Positions 7,865 to 17,759 of a stretch of 64,000 bases of DNA are shown one piece after another. The stretch's first letter is position 1; each line of letters opens with the position of its first letter. Location: assembly GCF_001544555.2 (NCBI RefSeq), contig NZ_FCOK02000035.1, forward strand, positions 25,962 to 89,961. Direction: 5' to 3'. This stretch comes from Caballeronia udeis (GTDB lineage Bacteria > Pseudomonadota > Gammaproteobacteria > Burkholderiales > Burkholderiaceae). The notes under the pieces were generated by a model, which was not told the origin of the DNA, did no database searches, and saw only the letters and a list, made by a program, of their open reading frames with translations. The translations under genes and the position numbers were made by a program.

Positions 7865-9370
7865 TCACTGACTCACTGCACTCGACGCACTCGCCTGACT
7901 CGCCGCGCTGGCTGCGCTTGCCGCGCTCTCCGGATGCCGCGGATCGTGCAGCGCGCTATCCGACCAGCCGCCGCCCAGGTCGCCGATCAGCGAAGCGGCA
8001 TCGAGCAGCCGCGACTCCTGCACGTTCAACGCCGTTTGCTGATTGCTCAACTGGGTCGCCTGGGCCGTCGCCACGGTCGTGTAGTCCACAGTGCCGGCCT
8101 GGTACTCGTTGAAGGCAATCTCGGCGCCGCGGATTGCATCGCGCACGGCGGCGTCCAGCGCGTCGGACTGCTCGGCCAGGATGCGCAAACCGGATAGATC
8201 GTTCTCCACATCCTCGAACGCGGTCAGCACGGTGCCGCGGTAATTCGCGACGGCTGCCTGATAGGCCGCCTTGGCTGCCGCGACTTCGCCGCCGCGCAGG
8301 CCGCCATCGAAAATTGTTTCGGTGGCGCTGCCGCCCAGCGACCAGACGTAATTGGCCACGTGCAGCAGGCCGCCCAACGGCGACTGCGTGAAGCCGTCCA
8401 GCGCGGACAGCGATATGGTCGGGTAGTACGCCGCGACCGCCACGCCGATCGCGGCGTTCTCAGCCGCCATCTGGCGTTCGGCCGTCGCAATATCGGGCCG
8501 GCGCTGCAGCAGGGTTGACGGAACGCCTACCGGAATGGTCGGCAGGGTGGGCATGGCGGTGCTATGCGGGATGTCCAGGTCCTCCGGGTTTTTGCCGACC
8601 AGCACCGCAATCGCATGCGCGTCTTGCGCGCGTGCGATGCCGAGTGCGATCAGGCTCGCCTGCGCAGTTTCGAGCTGGGTGCGTGCGGTGATCACGTCGG
8701 AAGGCGGGATGGTGCCGAACTTGTCCTGGTCGGCCACCACGTTCAGAAAGTGCTGGAACGCCTGCACCGTTTGCTTCAGCAGGTCGATATTGGCGTCGCT
8801 GGTCCGCAATTGGATCACGGCATTCGCGAGCGCAATCTGTTCGGAGAGCGTCGCATTCGCGAGTGTCGCTTCACTGGCCTGCGCGGTCGCGGAATTCTGT
8901 TCGATCGTGCGGCGCACCGAGCCCCACAGGTCAGGCGCCCAGCTCACATTGCCTTCGAGCGACCCCGAGTTGGTCACCGTCTGGGCCTTGCTGAAACTGC
9001 TGAAGCTCGAGCTCGTCGTGCTGCGCTGCCGGGTGCCCGAACCGGTCACGCCAATGGTCGGGAACAGGCTGGCCCGTGCGATCTTCACCTCGGCGAGCGC
9101 CTGCTGGTAGTTCGCATAGTCCTGGGCCACGGTCTGGTTGGAGACCACGACCTGTGGTTCGAGCTCGTCGAGCAATGGATCGTTGAAGCCGGTCCACCAC
9201 GCGCCCTTGGGGCCGGCGGCGGCCGGCTCGGCCTGGGTCCAGCCGGGCAGCTCGTGGAAGGTTGCGGGCACGCTGACTTGAGGCCGGTGGTAGTCCGGGC
9301 CGACCATGCAGCCGCCGAGCAGCAGGGCTGCTGCTGCGGCCAGGGGTTTGGTGGAAATCTTCATCTTCAT
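7865..9370 (-). CDS. RND efflux outer-membrane factor, NodT/OprM-type lipoprotein
   Basis: Trimeric outer-membrane channel that completes the tripartite pump encoded upstream. Of 501 residues, the first 20 or so form a lipoprotein signal peptide with lipobox LLGGC, followed by MVGPDYHRP, the typical OprM-family start. Two duplicated OEP domains follow; RRPDIATAERQMAAENAAIG near residue 310 marks the second. The C-terminus is a low-complexity Ala/Ser tail. The ATG overlaps the stop of the upstream RND gene by four bases. An earlier in-frame start at 9451 would lie inside the RND gene and lacks the signal peptide. Confidence 0.92.
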   Translation of the reverse strand: MKMKISTKPLAAAAALLLGGCMVGPDYHRPQVSVPATFHELPGWTQAEPAAAGPKGAWWTGFNDPLLDELEPQVVVSNQTVAQDYANYQQALAEVKIARASLFPTIGVTGSGTRQRSTTSSSFSSFSKAQTVTNSGSLEGNVSWAPDLWGSVRRTIEQNSATAQASEATLANATLSEQIALANAVIQLRTSDANIDLLKQTVQAFQHFLNVVADQDKFGTIPPSDVITARTQLETAQASLIALGIARAQDAHAIAVLVGKNPEDLDIPHSTAMPTLPTIPVGVPSTLLQRRPDIATAERQMAAENAAIGVAVAAYYPTISLSALDGFTQSPLGGLLHVANYVWSLGGSATETIFDGGLRGGEVAAAKAAYQAAVANYRGTVLTAFEDVENDLSGLRILAEQSDALDAAVRDAIRGAEIAFNEYQAGTVDYTTVATAQATQLSNQQTALNVQESRLLDAASLIGDLGGGWSDSALHDPRHPESAASAASAASQASASSAVSQ

Positions 9371-12300
9371 GCCTTCGTATCCGTTTGCCCCGATTGCGCC
9401 GGCGGCCCCATTTGTTCGTCCTGCCGGTTCCACGGCAATCCGGAAGACCACTTGACGAGCTTGAAGCGCAACCGGTCCAGGTACAGGTAGATCACCGGTG
9501 TGGTGTACAGCGTAAAGACCTGGCTCAGGATCAGGCCGCCCATCACGGTGATACCCAGCGGCTGGCGCAGTGAAGCGCCCTGGCCGATACCGATCGCGAG
9601 CGGCACGGCGCCGAGCACGGCGGCGAAGGTGGTCATCATGATCGGGCGCAGACGCACGACGGCGGCGGCATGAATCGCGTCCTTGGCCGCCATGCCTTCG
9701 TTGCGCTGCAACTGGATCGCCACATCCACCATCATGATCCCGTTCTTCTTGACAATACCAATCAGCAAGATGATCCCGATCAGCGCGATCACCGAGAACG
9801 GCGTGCCGAAGATCAGCAGCGCGAGGGTGGCGCCAATACCGGCCGACGGGAGCGTCGACAAGATGGTGAGCGGGTGAATCGAACTCTCATAGAGCACCCC
9901 GAGCACGATGTAGACCACACCCAGCGCGGCAAGGATCAGCAGCGGAATGGTGCCCATCGACTGCGCGTAGGCTTGCGCCGCGCCCGCGAACGCACCGTGG
10001 ATGCTGGCCGGCATGCCGATGTCGCGCTGCGCCTTTTCGAGCGCCACCTGGGCCTTGCTGAGCGACCCGCCGGCGGGGAGGTTGAAGGAGATCGTCGCGG
10101 CCACCAGCCCGCTCTGGTGGTTGACCTGCGTCGACGTATGGTTGCTGACGTAGCTGGCAAGCGCCGGCAGCGGCACCATGGTCTCGGCCGACGTGCTGTC
10201 CGCACTGCCGCTCGACGTGCCGCCCTTGCTGTTGGAGATGCTGTTGTTGGTCGCGTTGGCTTGCGCGTTCGAGTTCAGCGAGTTGGTACTCGTCGACGCA
10301 CTCGTCGCCGTGCTGACTGCGCTCGCACCGGTCACGCCCGTGACCGTGCCGCCCGGCATTTGCGTCTGCTGGGTGCCGGACGGATTGCCCGCCGCCGTGC
10401 TCAGGAAAATCTGGTTGAGCGTCTGCGGGTATTGCCAGTACTCCGGCGCCACCTCCATCACCACGAAGTACTGGTTGAGCGCGTTGTAGATGGTCGATAC
10501 GGTGCGCTGGCCGAACGCGTCATAGAGCACGTTGTCGATCTGGTTCGGCGCAAAACCGTAGCGAGCCGCCGTGGCGCGGTTGAAATTGAGGTAGGTCTGC
10601 AGGCCGTTTTGCTGCAGGTCCGAGTTGACGTCGAGCACATCGGCATGGTCCTTGTTGAGCGCGGCCACGAGCTTGGGCGTCCAGGCGAACAGCGCGGCGG
10701 AATCATCGCTTGTCAGCGTGTACTGGTATTCAGCGGCCGACTGCCGTCCGCCGATCCGCAGATCCTGCTGCGCCTGCATGAAAAGCCGCGCGCCGGAGAC
10801 CTGGTTCAGCTTGGGCCGCAGGCGGTTGACCACTTCGGTCGCGGTCGCATGGCGCTGTGCCAGCGGCTTGAGTTCAATGAACACGTTCGCGGTGTTCAGC
10901 GCACGGCCGCCCGTAAAGCCTGCCACTGACTGGACCGCAGGATCTTTCTGCACGATCGCCTGCAACTGGGCGAGCTTCTTTTCCATCGCCGTGAAGGAGA
11001 TGCTCTGGTCGGCAATGATCTGCCCGATCACGATGCCCGTGTCCTGTTCCGGGAAGAAGGTCGCGGGCAGCAGCTTGAACAGGAAGACGTTGCCCACCAG
11101 CAGCGCGATCAGCAGCAGGATCACCAGCAGCGAATGGTCCAGCACGGCGGTGAGCGAACGCGCGTAGGCGTTCTTGAACCGCTCGAATTGCGCTTCGACC
11201 CAGATCGCCCAGCGAGCCCGCGAATGGCCGGCGTGCTCGCGGCTCAGCACGTACGCGCACATGGCGGGTGTCACTGTCAGCGAGATCACGAGCGAGATCA
11301 GGATGGCAATCGACAGCGTCACCGCGAACTCGTGGAACAGCAGGCCGACAATGCCCGGCATGAGCAAAATGGGCAGGAACACCGCGATCAGCGAGAGGCT
11401 CATCGAGATCACCGTGAAGCCCACTTCGCCGCTGCCTTTGAGCGCAGCTTCTTTCGGACTCAGGCCCATTTCGAGGTGGCGCGTGATGTTCTCCAGCACC
11501 ACCACCGCATCGTCCACCACGAAGCCGGTGCCGATGGTGAGCGCCATCAGCGAGAGGTTGTCGATGCTGTAGCCAAGCAGGTACATCGGTCCGAAGGTGC
11601 CGACGATTGACAGCGGCAACGCCACCGCCGGCACCAGCACGGCACGCGGCGACTGCAGGAAGACGAACACCACGCCGACCACCAGCAGCACGGCGATAAA
11701 GAGCGTGCGCTCGGTATCGGCCACCGACGAGCGGACCGACTCTGACCGGTCGATTGCCACGTTGACACGGACGCTGTGCGGCAAGGTCGCCTCGATCGCC
11801 GGCAGGACGTTCCTGATCTGCGCAACCGTACTCACCACATTACTGCCGGGCATGGGATAGACAATCACCAGCACCGCGGACTTGCCGTTGTAGAGCCCGG
11901 CGTTACGGATATTTTCGTTGGAGTCCCTGACCTGGGCGATATCGCGCAGCAGCACCGGCGCACCGTTGCGGTAGGCGACCACCAGGTCGCGGTAGGGCGC
12001 CGCCTTGTTGATCTGGTCGTTGGACAAGATCACGTAGCGCTGGTTGCCCTGGTCGAGGTGACCCTTCGCGCTGTTGGCGTTGGCCGCGGCGATCGCCGCG
12101 CGCACGTCCTCGAGGCCGAGGCCGTAACTGTTCAGCTTGCCCGGCTGCAACTCGACGCGCACCGAGGGCAACGCGCCGCCGCCCAGCGTGATCTGGCCCA
12201 CGCCGTTCACCTGGGAGAGTTGCTGCTGGATCACCGAGTCCGCGGAGTCGTAGAGCTGTGCCTTGGTGAGCGTGTCCGAGGTCAGCGAGAGCACCATGAT

Positions 12301-12714
12301 CGGCGAATCCGCCGGGTTGTACTGGCGATAGGTCGGATTGCTGCGCAGGGTGGTCGGCAAGTCTGCGCGCGCTGCCTGGATGGCCGCCTCGACGTCGCGG
12401 GCGGCGCCGTTGATGTCGCGGTTCAATCCGAACTCGACCACGATCATCGACGAGCCGACGTAGCTGATCGAGGTCAGCTCTTCCACGTTGGCAATCGTGC
12501 CGAGCCGCCGCTCGAGCGGTTCGGCCACGGTGGACGCCATGATGTCCGGGCTCGCGCCCGCCATGTTGGCCTGCACCACGATCACCGGAAAGGCGATATT
12601 CGGCAGCGGCGCGACAGGGAGCTGGAAATAGGCCAGTGCGCCCGAGATGAGGATCGCGATTGCCAGAAGGGTGGTCGCGACCGGGCGCCGGATGAATAAC
12701 GCCGAAATGTTCAC
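9367..12714 (-). CDS. RND efflux permease, MdtC/MuxC-like, with a Ser/Thr/Asn-rich periplasmic insertion
   Basis: Inner-membrane drug/proton antiporter of 1115 residues. It starts NISALFIRRPVATTLLAIAI and has 12 transmembrane helices and two large periplasmic loops. The proton-relay region reads GTGFVVDDAVVVLENITRH near residues 395-413, with the expected Asp pair. It works with the neighbouring RND protein as a heteromultimer, as in MdtBC (family knowledge). The paralogue beside it has 1042 residues. The extra length is mainly a segment near residues 776-845, rich in Ser, Thr, Asn, Ala and Gly, inserted just before VPLPALASY in the second periplasmic loop. Genes on both sides overlap it by four bases. 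Confidence 0.94.
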   Translation of the reverse strand: MNISALFIRRPVATTLLAIAILISGALAYFQLPVAPLPNIAFPVIVVQANMAGASPDIMASTVAEPLERRLGTIANVEELTSISYVGSSMIVVEFGLNRDINGAARDVEAAIQAARADLPTTLRSNPTYRQYNPADSPIMVLSLTSDTLTKAQLYDSADSVIQQQLSQVNGVGQITLGGGALPSVRVELQPGKLNSYGLGLEDVRAAIAAANANSAKGHLDQGNQRYVILSNDQINKAAPYRDLVVAYRNGAPVLLRDIAQVRDSNENIRNAGLYNGKSAVLVIVYPMPGSNVVSTVAQIRNVLPAIEATLPHSVRVNVAIDRSESVRSSVADTERTLFIAVLLVVGVVFVFLQSPRAVLVPAVALPLSIVGTFGPMYLLGYSIDNLSLMALTIGTGFVVDDAVVVLENITRHLEMGLSPKEAALKGSGEVGFTVISMSLSLIAVFLPILLMPGIVGLLFHEFAVTLSIAILISLVISLTVTPAMCAYVLSREHAGHSRARWAIWVEAQFERFKNAYARSLTAVLDHSLLVILLLIALLVGNVFLFKLLPATFFPEQDTGIVIGQIIADQSISFTAMEKKLAQLQAIVQKDPAVQSVAGFTGGRALNTANVFIELKPLAQRHATATEVVNRLRPKLNQVSGARLFMQAQQDLRIGGRQSAAEYQYTLTSDDSAALFAWTPKLVAALNKDHADVLDVNSDLQQNGLQTYLNFNRATAARYGFAPNQIDNVLYDAFGQRTVSTIYNALNQYFVVMEVAPEYWQYPQTLNQIFLSTAAGNPSGTQQTQMPGGTVTGVTGASAVSTATSASTSTNSLNSNAQANATNNSISNSKGGTSSGSADSTSAETMVPLPALASYVSNHTSTQVNHQSGLVAATISFNLPAGGSLSKAQVALEKAQRDIGMPASIHGAFAGAAQAYAQSMGTIPLLILAALGVVYIVLGVLYESSIHPLTILSTLPSAGIGATLALLIFGTPFSVIALIGIILLIGIVKKNGIMMVDVAIQLQRNEGMAAKDAIHAAAVVRLRPIMMTTFAAVLGAVPLAIGIGQGASLRQPLGITVMGGLILSQVFTLYTTPVIYLYLDRLRFKLVKWSSGLPWNRQDEQMGPPAQSGQTDTKA

Positions 12715-15700
12715 GGCGTACCCTCCTCCGGAACTGCTGGCGTGTCAGGCTTGTTACGGTTGCGCCAGCGTCTCGTGCGCTCTGCCATCCGGTCGAAGAA
12801 CAGATAGATGACCGGGGTGGTGAAGAGCGTGAGGATCTGGCTCAGGGCCAGGCCGCCGATGATCGCGAGACCCAGCGGGCGGCGCAGTTCGGAACCCGTG
12901 CCGGTACCGACCAGCATGGGCAGCGCGCCGAGCATGGCCGCGAGGGTCGTCATCAGGATCGGCCGGAAACGCAGGAGCGACGCCTGGAAGATCGCCTCGC
13001 GCGGCGGCTTGCCGTGGTTACGCTCGGCATCGAGTGCGAAGTCCACCATCATGATGGCGTTCTTCTTCACGATACCGATCAGCAGCACGATCCCGATGAT
13101 GCCGATCACGTCCAGGTCGCTTCCCGCAATCATCAGCGCGAGCAGGGCGCCGATCCCCGCCGATGGCAGCGTGGAGAGAATCGTCACCGGATGGATGAAA
13201 CTCTCATACAGCACGCCCAGCACGATATACACCGCCACCAGCGCGGCGATCAGCAGGTACACCTCGCTCGAGAGCGAGTCCTGGAACGCCTGCGCCGCGC
13301 CCTGCAGCGAGGAGGTGATCGAGGGCGGCAGATTCACCGCCTGCTCAGCTTTCTGGACGTCCTTGACCGCGGTGCTCAACGACGCGCCCTTCGCGAGGTT
13401 GAACGAGATAGTGACGGCCGGGAACTGCGCCAGATGGCTGATCACGAGCGGCGACTTGACGATCTGGATCTTGGCGATGCCCGACAGCGGCACCTGGCCT
13501 GTGCTGCTCGTCTGGCTCGGCAGATAGATATTGCCGATCGACTCCACGTTGGGCAGCGACTCGGGCTTGGCGACGAGGATCACCCGGTACTGGTCCGACT
13601 GCTGGAAGATGGTCGAGACAATCCGCTGGCCCAGCGAGTCATAGAGCGCGTTGTCGATGGTGGCCGCGGTGATGCCGAAACGCGCGGCCAGTTGCCGGTT
13701 GACCTCGACGTTCACGCTCAGGCCGTCGGTATTCATATCGCTTTGCACATCGGCGAGCGACGGAATCGCCTTCAGGCGCGCCACCAGTTCCGGCACGTAC
13801 TTCTGGAACGCCTGCTGGCTGGGCCCGCGCAACACGAAGCTGTACTGGTTCGGCGAGACCGTGGTGTCGAGCGTGAGATCCTGCTCCGGCTGCATGAAGA
13901 GCTTGATCCCGGACACATTGGCCACTTCGCCCTGCAGGCGCCGGGCGATTTCCTGCGCCGTGTCCGAACGTTTGTCGTGGTCGCGCAGGTTGATCAGGAA
14001 GCGGCCGTTGTTCAGCGTGGAGTTGGTGCCGTCGATCCCCACGTAGGAGGTGAGCGAGACGACATCGGGATCTTTCAGGATCGCGTCGGCGAGCGCACGC
14101 TGGCGCGCCACCATCGCCTTGTAGGACACCGAGTTGTCAGCCACGCTGATACCCTGGATCACACCCACGTCCTGCACCGGGAACAGCCCCTTCGGAATCA
14201 CGACATACAGGAGACCCGTCAGCACCACGGTGCCTACCGCCACGATCAGGGTCAGCACCTGATGATCCAGCACCCAGACGAGGCCTCGTTCGTAGCCGGC
14301 GAGCGTCTTGTCGAAGATGCCCTCGCTGATGCGCTCGAAGCGGCTCGGATGGCGGTCGGCCCGGGCACGCAGCAGGCGCGCGCAAAGCATGGGCACCACG
14401 GTCAGCGAGACCACCGCGGACAGCACGATGGTGACCGCGAGCGTCACCGCGAATTCGCTGAACAGGCGCCCGATCACGCCGCCCATGAAGAGCAGCGGGA
14501 TCAGCACCGCGATCAGCGAGATGGTCAGCGAAAGAATCGTAAAGCCGATCTGCCCGGCGCCTTCGAGCGCCGCCTCGAGCGGCGTCTTGCCCTCCTCGAG
14601 ATAACGCACGATGTTCTCGATCATCACGATCGAGTCGTCGACCACGAAGCCGGTGGCAATGATCAGCGCCATCAGCGAGAGGTTGTCGATCGAGTAGTTC
14701 AGCTGGTACATCACGGCCAGCGTGCCGATCAACGATACCGGCACGGAGATGCTCGGGATGATCGTGGCCGGCACGTTGCGCAGGAACACGAAGATCACCG
14801 CCACCACCAGCACGATGGCCAGCACGAGTTCGAGCGCCGCGTCGGAGACCGACGAGCGGATCACGCCCGTGCTGTCCGAGACCACGGTGACCTTCATGCC
14901 CGCCGGCAGCGTTGATTCGAGCACCGGCAACTGCTTCATGATCTGGTTCACGGTGGCGATCACGTTCGCGCCCGGCTGGCGCTGGACGTTCAGCACGATA
15001 GCCGGGGTGCCGTTGTACCAGGCGCCGCGTTCGACGTCCTGGGGCGCCTGGCTCACGTCGGCCACGTCTCGCATGAATACCGGTGCGCCGTTCTGGTAGG
15101 CGATCACCGTGTTCAGGTAGTCCTTCGGATCGGTGATCTGGTCGTTGCCGTTGATGGTGTAGTCAAGGTCCGGGCCGTCGAAGTTGCCCTTCGGCTGGCT
15201 GACGTTGACGAAACTGAGCAGCGTGCGCAGGTCGTCGATATTCAGGCCGTAAGCGGCCAGCTTATGCGGGTCCGCTTCAACCCGGATGGCGGGCACATTG
15301 CCGCCGCTGGTGGTGACGACACCCACGCCCGAGACTTCGGAAATCTTGGTCCCGAGGCGGTTGTTGGCGACGTCTTCCAGCTGCGTGAGCGACATGGACG
15401 TGGAGGTGACCGCCAGCGTCAGGATCGGCTGGTCGGCCGGATTCACCTTCGCATAGGTCGGCGGCGCGGGCAGGCCGGTCGGCAGGAAGCTGTTGGCCGC
15501 GTTGATGGCCTGCTGGACATTCTGCTCGGCGATGTCGAGGTTCAGCGACAGGTCGAACTGCAATGTGATGACCGAGGCGCCGTCCGAACTGTACGAGGTC
15601 ATCTGCTGCAAGCCGGGAATTTCGCCCAGTTGCACTTCGAGCGGCGCAGTCACCGTGGTGGCCATCACGTCCGGGCTCGCGCCCGGATAGAAGGTCTGCA

Positions 15701-15839
15701 CCTGGATGGTCGGATAGTCGACGTTGGGCAGCGAGGAAACCGGCAGGATGCGCACCGCGACGAGGCCCACCAATACCAGGGCGATCATCAGCAGCAGCGT
15801 GGCTACCGGTCTAAGAATAAACAGGCGGGAGATATTCAT
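12711..15839 (-). CDS. RND efflux permease, MdtB/MuxB-like
   Basis: Inner-membrane RND antiporter of 1042 residues, the normal family length. It starts NISRLFILRPVATLLLMIAL. The relay segment ATGFVVDDSIVMIENIVRYL lies near residues 394-413, and the C-terminal half has GIVLLIGIVKKNAIMMVDFA. It is the first of two RND subunits in the operon, as in mdtABC and muxABC-opmB. Its stop overlaps the next RND start by four bases. Nineteen bases separate it from the adaptor gene upstream. The substrate range cannot be read from sequence. Confidence 0.94.
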   Translation of the reverse strand: MNISRLFILRPVATLLLMIALVLVGLVAVRILPVSSLPNVDYPTIQVQTFYPGASPDVMATTVTAPLEVQLGEIPGLQQMTSYSSDGASVITLQFDLSLNLDIAEQNVQQAINAANSFLPTGLPAPPTYAKVNPADQPILTLAVTSTSMSLTQLEDVANNRLGTKISEVSGVGVVTTSGGNVPAIRVEADPHKLAAYGLNIDDLRTLLSFVNVSQPKGNFDGPDLDYTINGNDQITDPKDYLNTVIAYQNGAPVFMRDVADVSQAPQDVERGAWYNGTPAIVLNVQRQPGANVIATVNQIMKQLPVLESTLPAGMKVTVVSDSTGVIRSSVSDAALELVLAIVLVVAVIFVFLRNVPATIIPSISVPVSLIGTLAVMYQLNYSIDNLSLMALIIATGFVVDDSIVMIENIVRYLEEGKTPLEAALEGAGQIGFTILSLTISLIAVLIPLLFMGGVIGRLFSEFAVTLAVTIVLSAVVSLTVVPMLCARLLRARADRHPSRFERISEGIFDKTLAGYERGLVWVLDHQVLTLIVAVGTVVLTGLLYVVIPKGLFPVQDVGVIQGISVADNSVSYKAMVARQRALADAILKDPDVVSLTSYVGIDGTNSTLNNGRFLINLRDHDKRSDTAQEIARRLQGEVANVSGIKLFMQPEQDLTLDTTVSPNQYSFVLRGPSQQAFQKYVPELVARLKAIPSLADVQSDMNTDGLSVNVEVNRQLAARFGITAATIDNALYDSLGQRIVSTIFQQSDQYRVILVAKPESLPNVESIGNIYLPSQTSSTGQVPLSGIAKIQIVKSPLVISHLAQFPAVTISFNLAKGASLSTAVKDVQKAEQAVNLPPSITSSLQGAAQAFQDSLSSEVYLLIAALVAVYIVLGVLYESFIHPVTILSTLPSAGIGALLALMIAGSDLDVIGIIGIVLLIGIVKKNAIMMVDFALDAERNHGKPPREAIFQASLLRFRPILMTTLAAMLGALPMLVGTGTGSELRRPLGLAIIGGLALSQILTLFTTPVIYLFFDRMAERTRRWRNRNKPDTPAVPEEGTP

Positions 15840-15858
15840 CGGCGCGTGGGCTCGGCTT

Positions 15859-17130
15859 CTACGAGGCTGCGTCGACTGCGGCGGAAGCGCCGCCGCGGGC
15901 GTGCTTATGCTGACCCTGAGCGCCGCTTGCTGGCGCTTCGGCGCTCGCCGGCGCTTCGGCGCTGGCGCCCGATGCGGGCCGTGCCGGAGCCGCCTGGATC
16001 TTCGCGCCGTCGCTCAACCGGTCGGTACCGTCGGTCACCACGATGTTGCCGGCCGCAAGCCCGGACGTAATGACCGTATTCTTGCCGTCGCTCGGGCCGA
16101 GGGTGACCTTGTGCACGGACACGGTGTTGTTGGTGTTCACGAGGTAGACATAATCGCCCGGTGCGCCGGTTTGCACCGCCGGGGTCGGCACCAGCACGGC
16201 ATTTTGCAGCGTATCGACGAGCAGCTTGACGTTGACGAACTCGCTCGGGAACAGTGCCTCGTCGTCGTTGGGGAATGTCGCCCGAAGCGTTACCGTGCCC
16301 GTGCTGGTTGCCATCTGGTTGCTGACCGCGTACAGCGTGCCGGTGGCGATCTCCCGCGAGTTGTCGCTGCTGTAGGCGGTGACCGGCAGGCTCGCGCCCG
16401 TGCTCATGCGCTGCAGCACGCCTGCAAGCGAGTCTTGCGGCACCGTGAATTGCACGGTGGTGGGTTTCATCGAGGTGATGACCACGATACCGGGCGATGA
16501 CGACGCGGTCACATAGTTGCCCGGATCGACAAGGCGCAGGCCGACGCGCCCGGAAACCGGTGCTGTGATGTGGCAATAAGCCAGGTCAAGGTCGAACTGC
16601 GCAATGTTGGCCAGGTCGACCTTCACCGCGGCCTCGTCCTGCTGCACGAGGAATTGCTGGTCGGCAAAAGTCTGCTCGGCAATGGACTTGCGTTCGTTCA
16701 GTTGCGTAAAGCGGACGAGGTCGGCGCGCGCCTGTGCGAGTGCAGCCCGGTCCTTGGCGAGTGTCGCCTCGGCCTGCTGCTTGGAGATTTCATACTGGCG
16801 CGAATCGATCTGGGCAAGGAACTGCCCTTTCTGCACGTCCTGGCCTTCCTTATAGCCGACCGCTGTGAGGTATCCGCTCAGTTGCGGCAAGACAGTCACG
16901 GTGGCGGTGGGGGTCACGGTGCCCAGCTCACTCAGGATTTCCGGCATCGACCCGAGCGTCGCGGTGGCGACCGTCACGACTTGCGGTGCGACCGGACGCT
17001 CCGGTTTCTTGGCCCGCAGCAAATGTACGACCACCGCCGCAATCAGCACCAGCACCACCAACAAGAGCAAGGCACGCCCGCGCCTGGAGCGCTTTACCTG
17101 CGTGGAACCGGTGTCGCTCATACCGCTCAT
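15859..17130 (-). CDS. RND efflux periplasmic adaptor (MdtA/MuxA-like)
   Basis: Membrane-fusion protein that links the RND pump to the outer-membrane channel. It has 423 residues. A single N-terminal membrane anchor (RALLLLVVLVLIAAVVVHLL) follows a short basic cytoplasmic segment. Then come a lipoyl domain (GYKEGQDVQKGQFLAQID), an alpha-helical hairpin and a beta-barrel domain (ITAPVSGRVGLRLVDPGNYV). The C-terminus is low complexity, with a tandem AEAPAS hexapeptide and a His/Lys stretch (GQHKHARGG). The ATG at 17130 is chosen because GGAGG lies 8 bases upstream; the frame stays open to 17265. It is the first gene of the four-gene pump operon. Confidence 0.92.
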   Translation of the reverse strand: MSGMSDTGSTQVKRSRRGRALLLLVVLVLIAAVVVHLLRAKKPERPVAPQVVTVATATLGSMPEILSELGTVTPTATVTVLPQLSGYLTAVGYKEGQDVQKGQFLAQIDSRQYEISKQQAEATLAKDRAALAQARADLVRFTQLNERKSIAEQTFADQQFLVQQDEAAVKVDLANIAQFDLDLAYCHITAPVSGRVGLRLVDPGNYVTASSSPGIVVITSMKPTTVQFTVPQDSLAGVLQRMSTGASLPVTAYSSDNSREIATGTLYAVSNQMATSTGTVTLRATFPNDDEALFPSEFVNVKLLVDTLQNAVLVPTPAVQTGAPGDYVYLVNTNNTVSVHKVTLGPSDGKNTVITSGLAAGNIVVTDGTDRLSDGAKIQAAPARPASGASAEAPASAEAPASGAQGQHKHARGGASAAVDAAS

Positions 17131-17759
17131 ACCTACGCCCTCCGAAAACAAACACTGCCCTGGATAACCGGGGGGCCGATCAGGAACCCAGCCCGGCAAA
17201 TGCCACATGTCTCTCATCACCGGCTTAGCCGGCGTTTGACGGAATCCGTCATGATCTGCAAACAAGCTTGCTGAATCAGCCAGGCATTGCTGCCGTTTTA
17301 TTCATTAGCGGAGACGCCCCTGGGCAAGACCTGGCATGCCATCGAAAGTACTTAGCCCCTAAGTGATCCAAGGAGGGCATGCAAGTTCATCGGGCTGGAT
17401 GCAATGGCTCCTGCAACGAATGAATAAGACGGTATCGCAGTGTATCGAACTGGAGGGCGATTTTTGACCGATCGTGTTGGGCGATGCATTCCGAACCATT
17501 ACGATATGAGCGTGCGTAACGTCTTGTAATACGACGGTGGATTTTCCTAAGAAAATATCGTAAATATCATCGATATGGGGTGCTATCGATTATTGTCAGG
17601 TTACAGAAAGAAAAAAGAAAGCTAATGGTGAGGCAAGCAATAGGAGGCTGTGCGTGGATGTCTGGTGTGGAGAAAAGTAGATTACAAATTGCTTGGGGAT
17701 TACTAACTAAATAGTCACGCGATGCGCCGTCAGGATTGGCCGTTATCGCTCATTCGCGC
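17131..17759. other. Intergenic region between the efflux operon and lacI
   Basis: No convincing gene. It holds the efflux promoter side near 17150-17290, a 14-bp near-perfect inverted repeat at 17293-17432, and an AT-rich stretch at about 17500-17720. Two hairpins sit in that stretch: ATTTTC-CTAA-GAAAAT at 17541-17556, and ATCGATA...TATCGAT at 17569-17590 with an 8-base loop. A 29-codon frame at 17634-17723 has no recognisable product. Confidence 0.6.
17293..17432. repeat. Long-spaced inverted repeat, 14-bp arms
   Basis: CCGTTTTATTCATT at 17293-17306 recurs in inverted form as AATGAATAAGACGG at 17419-17432, with 13 of 14 positions matching. The arms enclose 112 bases with no open frame. This could be a pair of regulator sites for the efflux operon or the ends of a short miniature element. 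I cannot tell which. Confidence 0.45.

Noticed and set aside
13014..14915. A 633-codon + strand frame opposite the RND gene
   Set aside because: It is antisense to a well-conserved efflux gene, is His/Arg-rich in the way shadow frames in high-G+C DNA are, and has no family features.
17634..17723. 29-codon frame in the AT-rich gap before lacI
   Set aside because: No good ribosome-binding site and no recognisable sequence.
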